Assembly (NCBI GenBank): GCA_018136815.1
Contig: CM030945.1
Location: forward strand, 2,238,091 to 2,302,090
Length of the DNA stretch: 64,000 nt
Direction: 5' to 3'
Origin: Isochrysis galbana
Taxonomy: Eukaryota > Haptophyta > Isochrysidales > Isochrysidaceae
How positions within the stretch are numbered: the first letter of the stretch is position 1; the number at the start of each line of letters is the position of its first letter. Shown one piece after another: positions 20,096 through 29,970 of this stretch. Below the pieces are notes generated by a model. That model was not told the origin of the DNA and did no database searches. It saw nothing but the letters and a program-made list of their open reading frames with translations. The position numbers and the translations under genes are program-made.

Positions 20096-23000
20096 ATGTC
20101 CTCCACTCGCCGCTCCTCTCGCTCTGAGCATGCCCCTCCGCCCCGCCCTCCCTCCCCCTTACCCGCGTCGCCCCGCTCCGCTGCCTCGCGAGCCTCCTCC
20201 GAATCGGAGGACGAGGAGGGTGCGGCCCATCCGGAGAGGCAGGCGCGCCTGCTCAAAGAGATGCGCAGGCTGATGCCCGGCTCGCGCTCTCACGCGCGTC
20301 GTGCCGTATCCACCAGCCAGATGGGCGCGCATGAGGCAGGGCCGCGGCTACGAGCACGAACGGCATCCGTATCGTACAGAGAGCCATCAATACGCGACCT
20401 CGCTGCACGCTCACCCGAGCCCGTAACGCGTTCGCCCCAGCGGGCGCCGCCGCTACGCGCTGGCGAGTGGATTGAGGTCGAGGTCAGCGCGTGGGAACGC
20501 ATTGAGACTCTTGATACGGGTGAGGTGCGCTGGTTCAACCCATCGACCGGCGAGCGGCGGCGCGATGAGCCAGGCGCTGCCTGGCTGCAGGAGGTGGAGT
20601 GGCGTCCGGCGCAGGTGCGCGCGCTGCTGGGCGGCGGCCGCTTCTCCGCGGTCATCAATAATGACGAGGCATTCGTCGAGGAGTACGGCCCGGACGACGA
20701 GGGGAAGGAGTGGCGGCGCTCGAGCTCGCGGTACGGTGGACTGAAGCGGCAGCGCAAATCGGTCGACCATTACCAGCCCGAGGTGCAGCGTGCGCGCGCG
20801 CTCGACGGCGACGGCCGTTCGCTACAGGTGGGGCCCTTCCGGATGGGTCCGCGTCCGCCGCGCGCTTCCGGCGGCTCACGCAGCCGCCGTCGCATCGGAG
20901 AGGGCTTTGGGGCGCGCCGGCGGCAGCGCTCTGGCGGTGGCGGCTCGAGCGATGAGTCGACGACCAACAATTCGGAGGAGGAGTTTGAGGCGCGCAAGAA
21001 GCGCTCAGAAGCGCGGCTGCGCGGCGCCATCCGGCCCATCGGCGGGCGTGGTGCCGCCTCGCTTGCCGGTGGTGCTGCCGTGGTTGGCGAGGGCGGTGCG
21101 CGTGTGCTCGGGCCGGCGGTTGGCGACGTGGGTGCGCGAGGCGACGTGCAGCCGATGGCGATCGAGGCGGGCGGCGGCTGGTCCAAGGTCGGCGGGCTCG
21201 AGGGTCACGTCAAGGCGATCAAGGAGATGGTGCTGATGCCGTTGCTCTACCCGCACGTCTTCGCCTCGCTCGGCGTCACGCCCCCGCGCGGCGTGCTGCT
21301 GCACGGGCCGCCCGGCACTGGAAAGACGCTCGTCGCGCGCGCCCTCGCGCAGTCTTGCTGCGCCGCCGGCCGCTCCGTCAACTTCTTCATGCGTAAAGGC
21401 GCCGACGTGCTCTCCAAATGGGTCGGCGAGGCGGAGAAGCAGCTGCGCCTCCTCTTCGAAGAGGCCACGCGCCTTGCTCCCTCCATCATCTTTTTTGACG
21501 AGATTGATGGCCTCGCGCCTGTCCGCTCGTCCAAGCAGGACTACATCCACGCCTCCATCGTCTCGACACTCCTCGCGCTAATGGACGGCCTCGACTCGCG
21601 CGGCCAGGTGCGCGCCGTGTCTGACCCTCACTCGAGTGCACCTACTCAGTCTCTGTTTATCTCCCCTTTTCCCCTTCGCATTCGCCAGGTCATCCTGATT
21701 GGCGCGACCAATCGGATCGACTCGCTTGACGCCGCTCTCCGCCGGCCCGGTCGCTTCGACCGAGAGCTCCAATTCGCGCTGCCCTCTTCCAAAGACCGGG
21801 AGGCCATCCTACGCATCCACACCGACGCGTGGCAGCCGCCGCCTGCCGTTGAGCTCCTTAGTGAGCTCGCTGCGCGTACACACGGCTTCTGTGGCGCCGA
21901 CCTCAAGGCACTCTGCGCAGAGGCAGCGCTCCGCCGGCTGCGTGCCACCTTCCCGCAGGTTTTTGAGGAGGAGGAGCGGTACGAGATCGACGCCAAGGGT
22001 ATTGTTGTGCTGCGCGAGGACTTCCTTGACGCACTCAGCATCATCACGCCTGCCGCACAACGTTCCGTCTCGCTCGCCGCCTCGCCGCTGCCTCCCCACC
22101 TTGTGCCGCTACTAGCACGCCCACTTGAGCACGCGCTCGACGCTGTCAAAGCCATATTTCCGCCGCTCGTCCACGCTGACGGTGCGCGCTCCGCATTCCG
22201 AGGCGCTGGTGCGCCGCTCGCCGTTGACGTAGGCGGTGTGCCCTACCACACCGTTTGCCGCCCTCGCCTTCTCCTACACGGCCCACCCGGCAACGGACAG
22301 ACACCCTTGGCGTTGGCGATACTTCACGCGCTAGAGCACTGTCACCTCTACTCGCTCGAGCTCGCCGCCCTCACCTCCGCGGGGCACTCGTCCATTGCCG
22401 AGGCTTGTGCCCGAGTGTTAGCCGAGGCGAGGCGCACGCCGCCGGCAGTTGTGCTCTTGCCGTCGGCGGACACATGGCTCTCATGCGCCGACACGATGCT
22501 GTTCGCGACGCTCGCCTCGATGCTTGACGCGCTCCCCGCTGGCTGCCCGATGCTCTTCTTGGGCACGAGCGACGCGCATCTTGAGCAAGTGGATGAGTTG
22601 ACGGCTTCGAGGCTGAGGGCTCTGTTTCCGGCCGACGTCCTCGAGGTGGGGCCTCCATGCGTCGCCGCGCGTGAGCGTATGTTCCGTAAACTCAGTGCGG
22701 ACGCCGCCGCATCGCCCGCTCCACCATCCAAGAAAACGGTCGCGCGCCCGCGCAAGCTTCGCAAGGCGCCACCGCTGCCGCCTCCGGAGCCAAGCCCCGC
22801 TGAGATCGCGGCGCGTCGCGCGGCGCGCGTCGCGAGCGAGCGCGAGATGCGGGCGTGCCTGCGTGAAGTCTGCTTTGTACTAGGGTCCGACAGGCGCTTT
22901 CGTGAGTGGGCGAGGCCGGTCGATCCGAGTACCGAGGCGGGCGCCGAGTATGTGGAGGTCGTTGGCGCGCCGATGGAGCTCGCGCGGCTGCTGGAGCGTG

Positions 23001-23863
23001 TCAACGGCCGAACAGTGACGTGCCGCTCGGCATTTGAGGCGCACCTCCGTCGTATCGTTGAGTGCGCCGAGGCCTTTTACGGCGCCGATGGCTCTCGTGG
23101 CGCGGCGATGGGCCTCGCGGACCCAATGCGCCCGATTGCCAATGCGCACACCTTGCTGGACGAAGCACTCGAGCTTCTCGACGAGATCGACCCCAAGCTA
23201 GTAGAAGAGGCAGAGGCCCTCGCGGCTGCCCAGGCCCGAGCCGGCCACGCCCAGGCAGATCCCAAGAGTAAGCAGCGTCTTGGTGCCTCCAAATTGCCGG
23301 CCGATGCGCAGATCGATGATGCGCAGCCAGGCGGCCAACGGGCCGCTGCCAGTGGCAGCGCCTCGGCCGCTCGCCCGCAGGGCGACGGTGCCGATGGCAT
23401 TGCGGCCTCTGATGCAGCCATGGCTCGGCGCGCAAGGGCGGAGCACAGGGCGCGGCTGTCACCCACACGGGACGAGGCTAGTATCGCCGTAGCCGAACCT
23501 CCAGTTGCGCCCGCGCAGTGTGGCCCAGCGGACGAGGAGCCTTCCTTATCGGAACTGCCCGTCGCGATATCCAACATGGACAATGCTATCTCCGAGCTCG
23601 GCGAGACAGTGGACAGGCCCACCGGCGGCGCGGACGTTATCGACGCCGAAGCGCTCGAAGAGTGGGTCGCCAGTTATGTGCAACGCGTGGTGGAAGCCAC
23701 TGAGGGCTGGAGTGTCGGCGAGGTTGAGGCGCTCGCTCTCGACCTATGGAAGTGCGTGCATGCCCATCACAGCAAGCCCTCTGAAGGGCAGCTCCGAAGC
23801 GATTTGCAAGGGGGCCTCGAGCGCCACATTTCTAGGTGCAAAAGCCGAAAGGAAAAGTGCTAA
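20096..23863 (+). CDS. ATAD2/Yta7-like AAA ATPase with degenerate bromodomain
   Basis: 1228 residues after removal of one in-frame intron (21608-21688, 81 nt, donor GTGCGC, acceptor CGCCAG); splicing restores the RGQ-VILIGATNR sensor-1 segment. The ATG at 20096 follows a long C-rich leader and precedes a Ser/Arg-rich, acidic N-terminus, as in this chromatin family. A WW-like stretch (WERIETLDTGEVRWFNPSTGE) lies near residue 130. AAA1 (about 365-590) has Walker A GPPGTGKT (near 403), Walker B IIFFDEID and RRPGRFDREL. AAA2 has a corrupted Walker A, GPPGNGQT (Lys replaced by Gln, near 700), as expected for an inactive second ring. A bromodomain-like region follows (about 890-1007: YVEVVGAPMEL, AEAFYGADG); the acetyl-lysine-contacting Asn appears to be Gly. 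Expected role: histone chaperone or nucleosome density control. Confidence 0.85.
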   Translation: MSSTRRSSRSEHAPPPRPPSPLPASPRSAASRASSESEDEEGAAHPERQARLLKEMRRLMPGSRSHARRAVSTSQMGAHEAGPRLRARTASVSYREPSIRDLAARSPEPVTRSPQRAPPLRAGEWIEVEVSAWERIETLDTGEVRWFNPSTGERRRDEPGAAWLQEVEWRPAQVRALLGGGRFSAVINNDEAFVEEYGPDDEGKEWRRSSSRYGGLKRQRKSVDHYQPEVQRARALDGDGRSLQVGPFRMGPRPPRASGGSRSRRRIGEGFGARRRQRSGGGGSSDESTTNNSEEEFEARKKRSEARLRGAIRPIGGRGAASLAGGAAVVGEGGARVLGPAVGDVGARGDVQPMAIEAGGGWSKVGGLEGHVKAIKEMVLMPLLYPHVFASLGVTPPRGVLLHGPPGTGKTLVARALAQSCCAAGRSVNFFMRKGADVLSKWVGEAEKQLRLLFEEATRLAPSIIFFDEIDGLAPVRSSKQDYIHASIVSTLLALMDGLDSRGQVRAVSDPHSSAPTQSLFISPFPLRIRQVILIGATNRIDSLDAALRRPGRFDRELQFALPSSKDREAILRIHTDAWQPPPAVELLSELAARTHGFCGADLKALCAEAALRRLRATFPQVFEEEERYEIDAKGIVVLREDFLDALSIITPAAQRSVSLAASPLPPHLVPLLARPLEHALDAVKAIFPPLVHADGARSAFRGAGAPLAVDVGGVPYHTVCRPRLLLHGPPGNGQTPLALAILHALEHCHLYSLELAALTSAGHSSIAEACARVLAEARRTPPAVVLLPSADTWLSCADTMLFATLASMLDALPAGCPMLFLGTSDAHLEQVDELTASRLRALFPADVLEVGPPCVAARERMFRKLSADAAASPAPPSKKTVARPRKLRKAPPLPPPEPSPAEIAARRAARVASEREMRACLREVCFVLGSDRRFREWARPVDPSTEAGAEYVEVVGAPMELARLLERVNGRTVTCRSAFEAHLRRIVECAEAFYGADGSRGAAMGLADPMRPIANAHTLLDEALELLDEIDPKLVEEAEALAAAQARAGHAQADPKSKQRLGASKLPADAQIDDAQPGGQRAAASGSASAARPQGDGADGIAASDAAMARRARAEHRARLSPTRDEASIAVAEPPVAPAQCGPADEEPSLSELPVAISNMDNAISELGETVDRPTGGADVIDAEALEEWVASYVQRVVEATEGWSVGEVEALALDLWKCVHAHHSKPSEGQLRSDLQGGLERHISRCKSRKEKC

Positions 23864-24398
23864 ATAAGACTAACGGTACCGTACAAGGGAGGTAGTTTGG
23901 TAATCCACTAGGGGAGGTGTCCCCCAACGAGTGCGCTTCACCCCAACGAGACGTCGCTCAGGGCCACCGCTAGACTAGTTCTTCATGAGATCAGACGAGC
24001 CAGTGCTGTCTGCATTTGGAGGCCTCGGTGACACTCTTGCCGTCCATGGTGACGGGCCTGCTACGTCGATTTGTGAGGCAGTCGTCAAGACTTGTCTACC
24101 CACCAAGGGCGCGAGGCCTCAAAGTCTCTCCGAGCAAAGTACTTCCGTCCCGTCCCGTCCCGTGTGTACAACACCATGTGCTCATTGCATTTTCAAGGGT
24201 CGCAGTCGACGTTTGTGCACATGGAATGCGTCGTATTCGTCAGCTATATTTTCGTTGTGTACCAGGTTTCGAATCTAGCTAGCAAGCTTGCTATGGAATA
24301 CGCAACGTTTCCCCCTGCACACAGGCGAGGTGGCAGCTGCCCCCCCCCCCCCCCCCTCATTTTGAAAACTGCCGCCGACCTCTTATTCAGTGGTACTC
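23864..24398. other. Intergenic, no gene
   Basis: 3' flank of the AAA gene. No recognisable gene; one C run at about 24341-24357. Confidence 0.5.
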
Positions 24399-24820
24399 AA
24401 CTAAGTCTATACTTGCTCAACCTACTTTTAGCTAAGTAAGTGGGGGTCAATGGGGGCCTCGCGCCCCCCTCTCTCCATCGCGGACCCCTCTCGGGATGGG
24501 CCGCCGTACAATCAACCGCCCCAGCTAGCCCCTACCCTCTGGCAGGGGCTGGGCAATCATCATTCCGGCCCAGACCCCTAGTGGGCACGGGCCGCGATTC
24601 GCACACCCACGCCCGCGCTCGGTCTGCCCTCGAGCGGACGCTCCCCCCTGCTCCAGGTCGCCAGACATACCAAGGGCCTCTGGGCGGCTCCCATGGCCAG
24701 CGACCAGCGAGGCGAGCGTGGGAGGGGCAAGGGGCAGGGGGGCGCGAGGGGTTGAGCCTCAGCCTCCACTGCCCCTCGAGTTGCCCTTGCTGGACCTCTG
24801 GGAACCCCCCAATAGGCCCA
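24399..24820 (+). repeat. LINE-related 5' region copy with degenerate hairpin
   Basis: Begins with AACTAAGTCTATACTTGC, a degenerate version of the 5' hairpin seen at 5776 and 51174. It continues with GGGGGTCAATGGGGGCC and CTCTCCATCGCGGAC, which correspond to 39736-39790 (GGGTCATGGGGGCC, CTCCATCGCAGAC), and shares CTGGCAGGGGCTG with 39820-39835. From about 24640 it matches window positions 1-190. Non-coding retroelement-like repeat. Confidence 0.6.
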
Positions 24821-24835
24821 GATAGAAATATGCAG

Positions 24836-24948
24836 GATATGTTTTGCATATTTTGGCCCACTTTCGGCGATTTTGCATATCTCTGCATATTTTGCATATT
24901 TGCTGCATATTTGGGGGGGTATCTTTGCATATCTTGCATATTTGGGGG
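24836..24948. repeat. TGCATAT cluster
   Basis: Seven copies of TGCATAT in about 105 bases, irregularly spaced, ending in a run of 10 G. Degenerate satellite-like DNA or a cluster of octamer-like sites; non-coding. Confidence 0.6.
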
Positions 24949-25119
24949 GGGGGGGCCTCGCCCCCCCTGGTATTCCCGTTACTTGTGTGTGTCACGCGTC
25001 ACGCGCGACGGGCGAGTGTGCCGCCCCTACCTACCCCACCTCATCTCTCCTGGCCACACACACACACCTCCTCCTCCTTGCCCTCCTGAGCTGAGCACTC
25101 GCGCCTGCACCCTCCAGAA

Positions 25120-25137
25120 CTATCGTTAAAACGATAG
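25120..25137 (+). promoter_or_regulatory. 5' hairpin of LINE-like ORF1
   Basis: CTATCGTT, AA, AACGATAG: an 8-bp perfect stem five bases before ATGGAGCGCGC at 25142. It matches the position and following GGTC of the hairpin at 39720-39736 (TATCAGT, AAA, ACTGATA), but the stem bases differ in a compensating way. Confidence 0.6.
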
Positions 25138-25141
25138 GGTC

Positions 25142-25258
25142 ATGGAGCGCGCGCCGCCGCCCGCTCTCGCTGCAGCTGCCCTCGCCGCGATGGACGAAGG
25201 ACTCATGGATACGCCGCTGTCGCCGAAGCGACCGCGCCAGGACGACCCTCCCAGCTAG
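25142..25258 (+). pseudogene. LINE ORF1 N-terminal remnant (MERA-start), 38 aa
   Basis: Short frame starting MERAPPPAL and ending at TAG 25256-25258. The ATGGAGCGCGC start recurs at 51196 (plus), 25994 (minus) and 43563 (minus), each after a hairpin or hairpin-like sequence. The middle (PLSPKRPRQDD) resembles PLSKQPRPP in another frame at 51279. A truncated copy of the first ORF of the LINE family in this window. Confidence 0.5.
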
Positions 25259-25563
25259 GTGGGCACAAGAGCCAGTGGGCCATGCCCGCGCATCACAAAG
25301 AACGACAGGATCACAGCCTGCATGCTGGCTGCAGTCAGCATGCAGGACACCCTCAGCACCTCACACAGCCACAACAAACACACCACACATGCGGGACGAT
25401 CCATCAAGGAAGGCCTCCGGGCCTGGCCCACACTCCGAACCAGGCCTTAGGTAGCGCACCGAGGCCGGACCCCGGAAACCAAAGAAAAAGGAATGAAGGG
25501 GGGCAGGGAAAGAGGTGGGGAAAGGGAAGTTAAGGGCGGTGTTGGTAGTAAAGGGGGAACCCG

Positions 25564-26019
25564 TCAATAGTAGGTGTGTAGCTCAGAATCTTCAGATGTG
25601 TTTTTTTTTGGTTGGTTGGAGGGAGCAAAAGCTCCAAGGATTGATTGTTGTGTCAAGTGCCCACCCCCGAGGGGTGCACTGATGGTAGGAGTTACCGCCA
25701 TGGGGGTGGCAGCAGTGCTGCCACCCACCATGGGGAGTCCTTGGTTGAGTGGCGAGGCGGTGGAGCCTGGTGGCTGAGCCAGTGGCTGGCTCTGTTGCTC
25801 TGCAGAGAACAGGGCTCGGCCTATTCCTTGCTTCCGGGGTTGGTGGGGAGGCGAGGGTGGCGGGGCCATGTCGACGTCGGTGTCTGGCGGGGCAGAGGCA
25901 TGCGAGCGCTTTGGCTCCGGCGGCTTGGGGCGGCCCCGTTGGGGCGTAGTGGCGACAGGGGGCTGGGAGAGGGGAGCGGTCGGCGCGCGCTCCATCGCTA
26001 AAACTATAACAATAGTTTT
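25564..26019 (-). mobile_element. LINE-family ORF1-like fragment with 5' hairpin
   Basis: Transcript-direction 5' end is the hairpin AAAACTAT, 4-base loop, ATAGTTTT (26000-26019), then ATGGAGCGCGC at 25994. The frame runs about 140 residues, Pro/Ser-rich (MERAPTAPLSQPPVATT, KPPEPKRSHASAPPD), to a stop at 25564. No domain is recognised; low-complexity basic N-termini are common in LINE ORF1 proteins. The last bases (ATCTGAAGATTCTG, CTACACACCTACTA) match 51139-51168. The hairpin abuts LINE copy A in the opposite orientation at 26020. Confidence 0.5.
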
Positions 26020-26020
26020 T

Positions 26021-26463
26021 GACGCCCCGAGCAACAAACATATTAAGAAAATGATAAGCCCTCTTTACACGGTGGACAAAGACTTCAACCTAGACACATC
26101 GGAAGACCTCCTATACAGGCGGCGAGAGGTCTTGATATGCGAAACATCACCTAAGGTAGCTAACCCCTTTTTAATAGAGACCCCAACGGTCAGCAAGAGA
26201 GATTCTATGAGGTATAAGAGAAGGTGATACAAGCCGAGCCAGAGCAAAGGAGAAGCCATAGTCTCCCGCCCCCTTCTCTTCAACTCCTGGCCGAAGCACA
26301 GCGCGCGGCCTCCCCGGAACCAGCCTCTCCGCTAGAGAGGGAACTGGGGAAGGGGGAGGAGGGGGTTGTTAGGGGTTAAGGTCGGGTAGTAGGGAGGTCC
26401 ACGAGCACACTGCCTCATGCCGCACACGTAGCGGAGATTTTTAAGAAGATTCTTTTTTGTTTA
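26021..26463 (+). mobile_element. LINE copy A, 5'-truncated 3' end
   Basis: Starts inside the C-terminal domain (APSNKHIKKMISPLYTVDKDFNL, as in copies B and E) and continues through a 3' untranslated region that matches the reverse complement of 30480-30790. It ends GTAGCGGAGATTTTTAAGAAGATTC and a T run. The shared ending fixes the 3' terminus of this LINE subfamily as oligo-T on the coding strand. Confidence 0.8.
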
Positions 26464-27270
26464 ATGGGTGCCGGCTGGAGTTTATGACCTCCGGCCGAGA
26501 GACGAGAGGCTCGTTGGTCGTTGGGATGGCTCCCACTCTGCCGTTTATTACCGCAAACGTGAGTTGTGCTTTAGTAATTATTTTCTCCTTGGTACATTGA
26601 GTGACAACTGTCTATGGTATGGACATGTGCTTCTCCTTAAAGTATCTTGAACACTCTCAAACTTTGGTAGAGGGATTCTACCATCTTCGAGTAGCACCTG
26701 CGAGCTCAGCTATCGCCTCGGCCCATACCAAAATCCACACAAATCCACAATTAAGGACATCCCCCATGAACTACCATGAATCATCACGTCATGTTGTCGC
26801 GACATGCATGCCTAGACGAGAATCCGGCGCGGCGCCGCTTGAGCTTGCGCGCGCATCGGGCATTCTCGTTGATTGAAAGAAGTCGAGCCCGCCCGACCAA
26901 CAACTGCCACGCCCTCGAGGATTGCGTCTCGCGTGGTGTGAGGTGCAGGGTTGCTTGGGAGCGCCTCACATCCCGGACGTGCCAAGACGTCGCATTGCCG
27001 TTAGTTCGGCCTTCGCGGCACATCGACTACGCCAGTGGCCCTTTGAAGAGCTCGCTGGCAAAACTCCCTCGTGGGCGGCTCGGCGCAGCCCTAGGTCGGC
27101 GGCTCGGTATGGCACGCCATGAAGCGCATCACTCGAGAGTGAGGGTCGCCCTTCGCTAGCTGACGTTGCCGCTACGAGGTGGTGGTTCTCGCTTCGTGCG
27201 GCTGGCGGGCATCACGGCCAGCGCTAGCGCGGCGAAATAGTGGCGCGCTGTCGCCCTTGCGAGCACCGCT
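26464..27270. other. Intergenic, no gene
   Basis: About 800 bases between LINE copy A and the 3' end of the NCA2-like gene. No supported coding or RNA feature. Confidence 0.5.
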
Positions 27271-29916
27271 TCATGCGGCGCTCACCTTGTCGAGCGTGGC
27301 ACCAACCTTGCCACGCAAGAGTCTCGCATGCCTGGTCGCGACCGAGCGCAGCATCGCATGCTGGCGCGAAGTGCTGAGTTGCCCCCACAACAGCTCTTGC
27401 AGCTCTCGGTGGATGGCGTCTGCCGCCTTGCTCGAGAGGGGCGGTGTGCTAAAGTCGAGCATTCGCAAATAGGAGTGCACCAGGAGGCAAAACTCGCCGA
27501 GCTCGGCGCCGCGCAGCACAAGGGGCACAGGGTTCAGAGCAGGCCTAGGCGGCTGCCGCGCAAACCACCACCAGCGGCCCGCGCTCTCGTCCGCTCGGTC
27601 CGTCGGCGTGCTGCCGCCGACCGCATCGACGGCGGCCATGGTTGCGTGCGCCGCGGCCGCATGCGCGGCGCGCGGCGCCTGCGCATTGGCGAGGAGGAGG
27701 GAGCGCTCCATCCGAAGGAGCGTGTCGCTCATCTCGGCGTGCACGTCCTTGGTCGAGCGTAGGCCTCGCGCACGCACAGCGTACACGGCCGCAAGGGTGG
27801 TCTTCCACGCAATGAAGGCGAGCAGCAGTGCGGGAAGCGTGGCAAAGAGCGAGACGTTGAGCCGGTTTGTGTCGACGAGGTCGTCGAGCGTGCCCATCGC
27901 ACGGAGGGTCTGGAGCTTGAGGAGCTGCATTTGGATGAGCAGCAGTCGTAGCATTTTTCCTGATAGCAGGTTCTTGAGCGTGCCGGCGCGCAGGCCGGCT
28001 TCGTACAGGCGCGAAGCCGCGGCGATGGCCTCGGTCCGGTTGGAGCCGTCGCCTGTGAGGTCGCGCAGCATGTTGTCCAGGCTGGTTTCGGCGTCCTCCG
28101 TCGCCCCGTCGTCGGTCAGCCGTTGACTTCGCGTGAGCAGATCGCGCAACAGCTTGCGCAACGGGCCGTAGAACTTCTGCCTGAGGATATCGAGGCCGAG
28201 CGAGCCGAGTGCGATGGTGGCGGTGTGGATGGCGTCCCAACGCGGGCTGATCACGCAGTGCGCGCCATAGGCAAGGCCTAGCGTCGCCAGCGAGAAGGGG
28301 ACGCTCATCGCCTGCCGCGCTGCGCGTGTGCGCAACACAAGCTGCCGAGCCAAGAGCATACGCTGTGCGCGCGGCAGGTCCTCAACTAGCGCGAGCGCCG
28401 CCAGCAGCTCCTCCCCGTGTGCAACGCCCTTGCCTTGCGGGCGGCGCCACGCAGAGAGCGCCTTTAATCGCGCGTCGCTCGTCACGGCCTCGGCCTCGAT
28501 GATCTCGGCGACGGCCTCGGCCTCGGCCGGCGCACCCTCACACGCCGCCACGCGCGCCGTGGCGCACGGCCGCGTGTCAGCAGTTTGGCCGCCCTGATCC
28601 GTCGCACCACCAATGACGTCGGACAGCACGGCGCGTGCATCGACAGCCCATCGGCGTGCCTCATCCTCCCACTCGTCGGCGGCCACCGTGCGGTCGGGCG
28701 CCGCCGCGCCGGCCGCCGCATCCATGCCGTGCGGGTATAGGCTCGGCCGCATGAGTAGCGCCGCCTGCACGCGGCCGACGCGCTCAAGCTGGGCCTGGTA
28801 CTGGCACGAGGTGCGCGCGAGCCGGTCGCGCCGCTGCGTCAGGCGAAGGCCACCACGGCGCGCTCCGGCGAGCGCGCGTCGCTCTGCCTGCTGCAGCTCC
28901 TTGGCCGTCTCGAGCAGCCGCTCGCGCAGCACGCGAAGCAGCGCGTCGGTCGCGCGAAGCTCGAGCACCAGCTCGCTCGCGCCGAAGAGGCGCGGTTTGG
29001 GGTGGCTCAGCCCGAGCCACGAGCCGGTCGCATGCCACCGCGCCGCCCTACCCAGCTCGTGCAGTCGGCAGAGGGCCTCGGCGCTCTTGCACACGAAGGG
29101 GCCGCGTGCGCCGCGTGGTGGGCAGTTTAGCTGCAGCGCGTCGAGCAGCGCGCCACAGTACGCGTCCTCGGCCAGCTCGGTGTCGGTGGCGTTGCGGCCA
29201 GCGCGCGCCGCGCGCGCAGCCGCACGCCAGCTGGTGCACTGGCGCGCGCAGAGAGCGGCACGCTCGGCGGCCACGCCCCCCGCCAGGGCGTACTCGCGGT
29301 CACCCATGTCGAGGTCGAGCGAGCGCGCCGCGCGAGAGCGCGGGAAGAAGGCGGCTGCGTCCTCAAGGATGGAGCGGCGGCGCAGCTTGGAGAGCGAGAG
29401 CAGCACGGCGACCGGGCCGAGCGGCGGCTTGTATCTCAGCGCGCGAACCAGTGGACGGAGCGACGGCGCGAGCACGTGCGATCGCCACCACCGTGCAGCC
29501 GCGAGCGCTGGCTTCATATACCCTCTAGAGAACAGAGTCGCCGGTGTCGGCGTCGGGGGCAAAGGCGAGGTGTGCGTTGGTGGCGACCAGCTGCGTACAG
29601 CGTCAGCAGCGGGTGAGCGAGCGATCAGGTCGAGCAGAAGCCGCGATAGCCTCAGCCCAGGCCCCTCGAAGGCCGGTCTCTCAGTCCTCTGTGGCTCCGC
29701 GTCATCTCTCTCATCCCACGAGAGGAACGGCGACTCGTCTGCAGCCTCGGGGCGCGTGTCCCACTGGAGCGCGAGGCGTGCGTCCCTCCGCACGCCGGAG
29801 ACGCCCCGCGGCCCACCGAGCAGCAGCAGCAGCAGCAGAGGCGGCAGAGGAGGCTGCCGCCGCCGCGCGCCGACGCCCATCCGCCCGCGCCGACCGCAAG
29901 TAATTAAAACAGTCAT
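27271..29916 (-). CDS. NCA2 / DGS1-like envelope protein
   Basis: 881 residues in a single exon (869 if translation starts at the second Met, 29880). The C-terminal third (from about residue 560) matches the NCA2 family of mitochondrial outer-membrane proteins, which includes yeast Nca2 and plant DGS1. It has MLRLLLIQMQLLKLQTLRAM, TLDDLVDTNRLNVSLFATLP, a hydrophobic segment ALLLAFIAWK, the basic RGLRSTKDVHAEM with an RMERSLL helix, and ELGEFCLLVHSYLRML. Known relatives influence mitochondrial ATP synthase gene expression and galactolipid or alternative-oxidase levels. The second Met precedes GARRRQPPLPPLLLLLLLGG, which looks like a signal peptide. That is odd for a mitochondrial protein and hints at plastid or ER routing in an alga with a complex plastid. 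The central region is Ala/Arg-rich and unassigned. Confidence 0.75.
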   Translation of the reverse strand: MTVLITCGRRGRMGVGARRRQPPLPPLLLLLLLGGPRGVSGVRRDARLALQWDTRPEAADESPFLSWDERDDAEPQRTERPAFEGPGLRLSRLLLDLIARSPAADAVRSWSPPTHTSPLPPTPTPATLFSRGYMKPALAAARWWRSHVLAPSLRPLVRALRYKPPLGPVAVLLSLSKLRRRSILEDAAAFFPRSRAARSLDLDMGDREYALAGGVAAERAALCARQCTSWRAAARAARAGRNATDTELAEDAYCGALLDALQLNCPPRGARGPFVCKSAEALCRLHELGRAARWHATGSWLGLSHPKPRLFGASELVLELRATDALLRVLRERLLETAKELQQAERRALAGARRGGLRLTQRRDRLARTSCQYQAQLERVGRVQAALLMRPSLYPHGMDAAAGAAAPDRTVAADEWEDEARRWAVDARAVLSDVIGGATDQGGQTADTRPCATARVAACEGAPAEAEAVAEIIEAEAVTSDARLKALSAWRRPQGKGVAHGEELLAALALVEDLPRAQRMLLARQLVLRTRAARQAMSVPFSLATLGLAYGAHCVISPRWDAIHTATIALGSLGLDILRQKFYGPLRKLLRDLLTRSQRLTDDGATEDAETSLDNMLRDLTGDGSNRTEAIAAASRLYEAGLRAGTLKNLLSGKMLRLLLIQMQLLKLQTLRAMGTLDDLVDTNRLNVSLFATLPALLLAFIAWKTTLAAVYAVRARGLRSTKDVHAEMSDTLLRMERSLLLANAQAPRAAHAAAAHATMAAVDAVGGSTPTDRADESAGRWWWFARQPPRPALNPVPLVLRGAELGEFCLLVHSYLRMLDFSTPPLSSKAADAIHRELQELLWGQLSTSRQHAMLRSVATRHARLLRGKVGATLDKVSAA

Positions 29917-29970
29917 AGTAGCAGGAGTACAAAAAAACTCCCGAGGAGGGCGTGTGGCGTGTGTCGTCAG

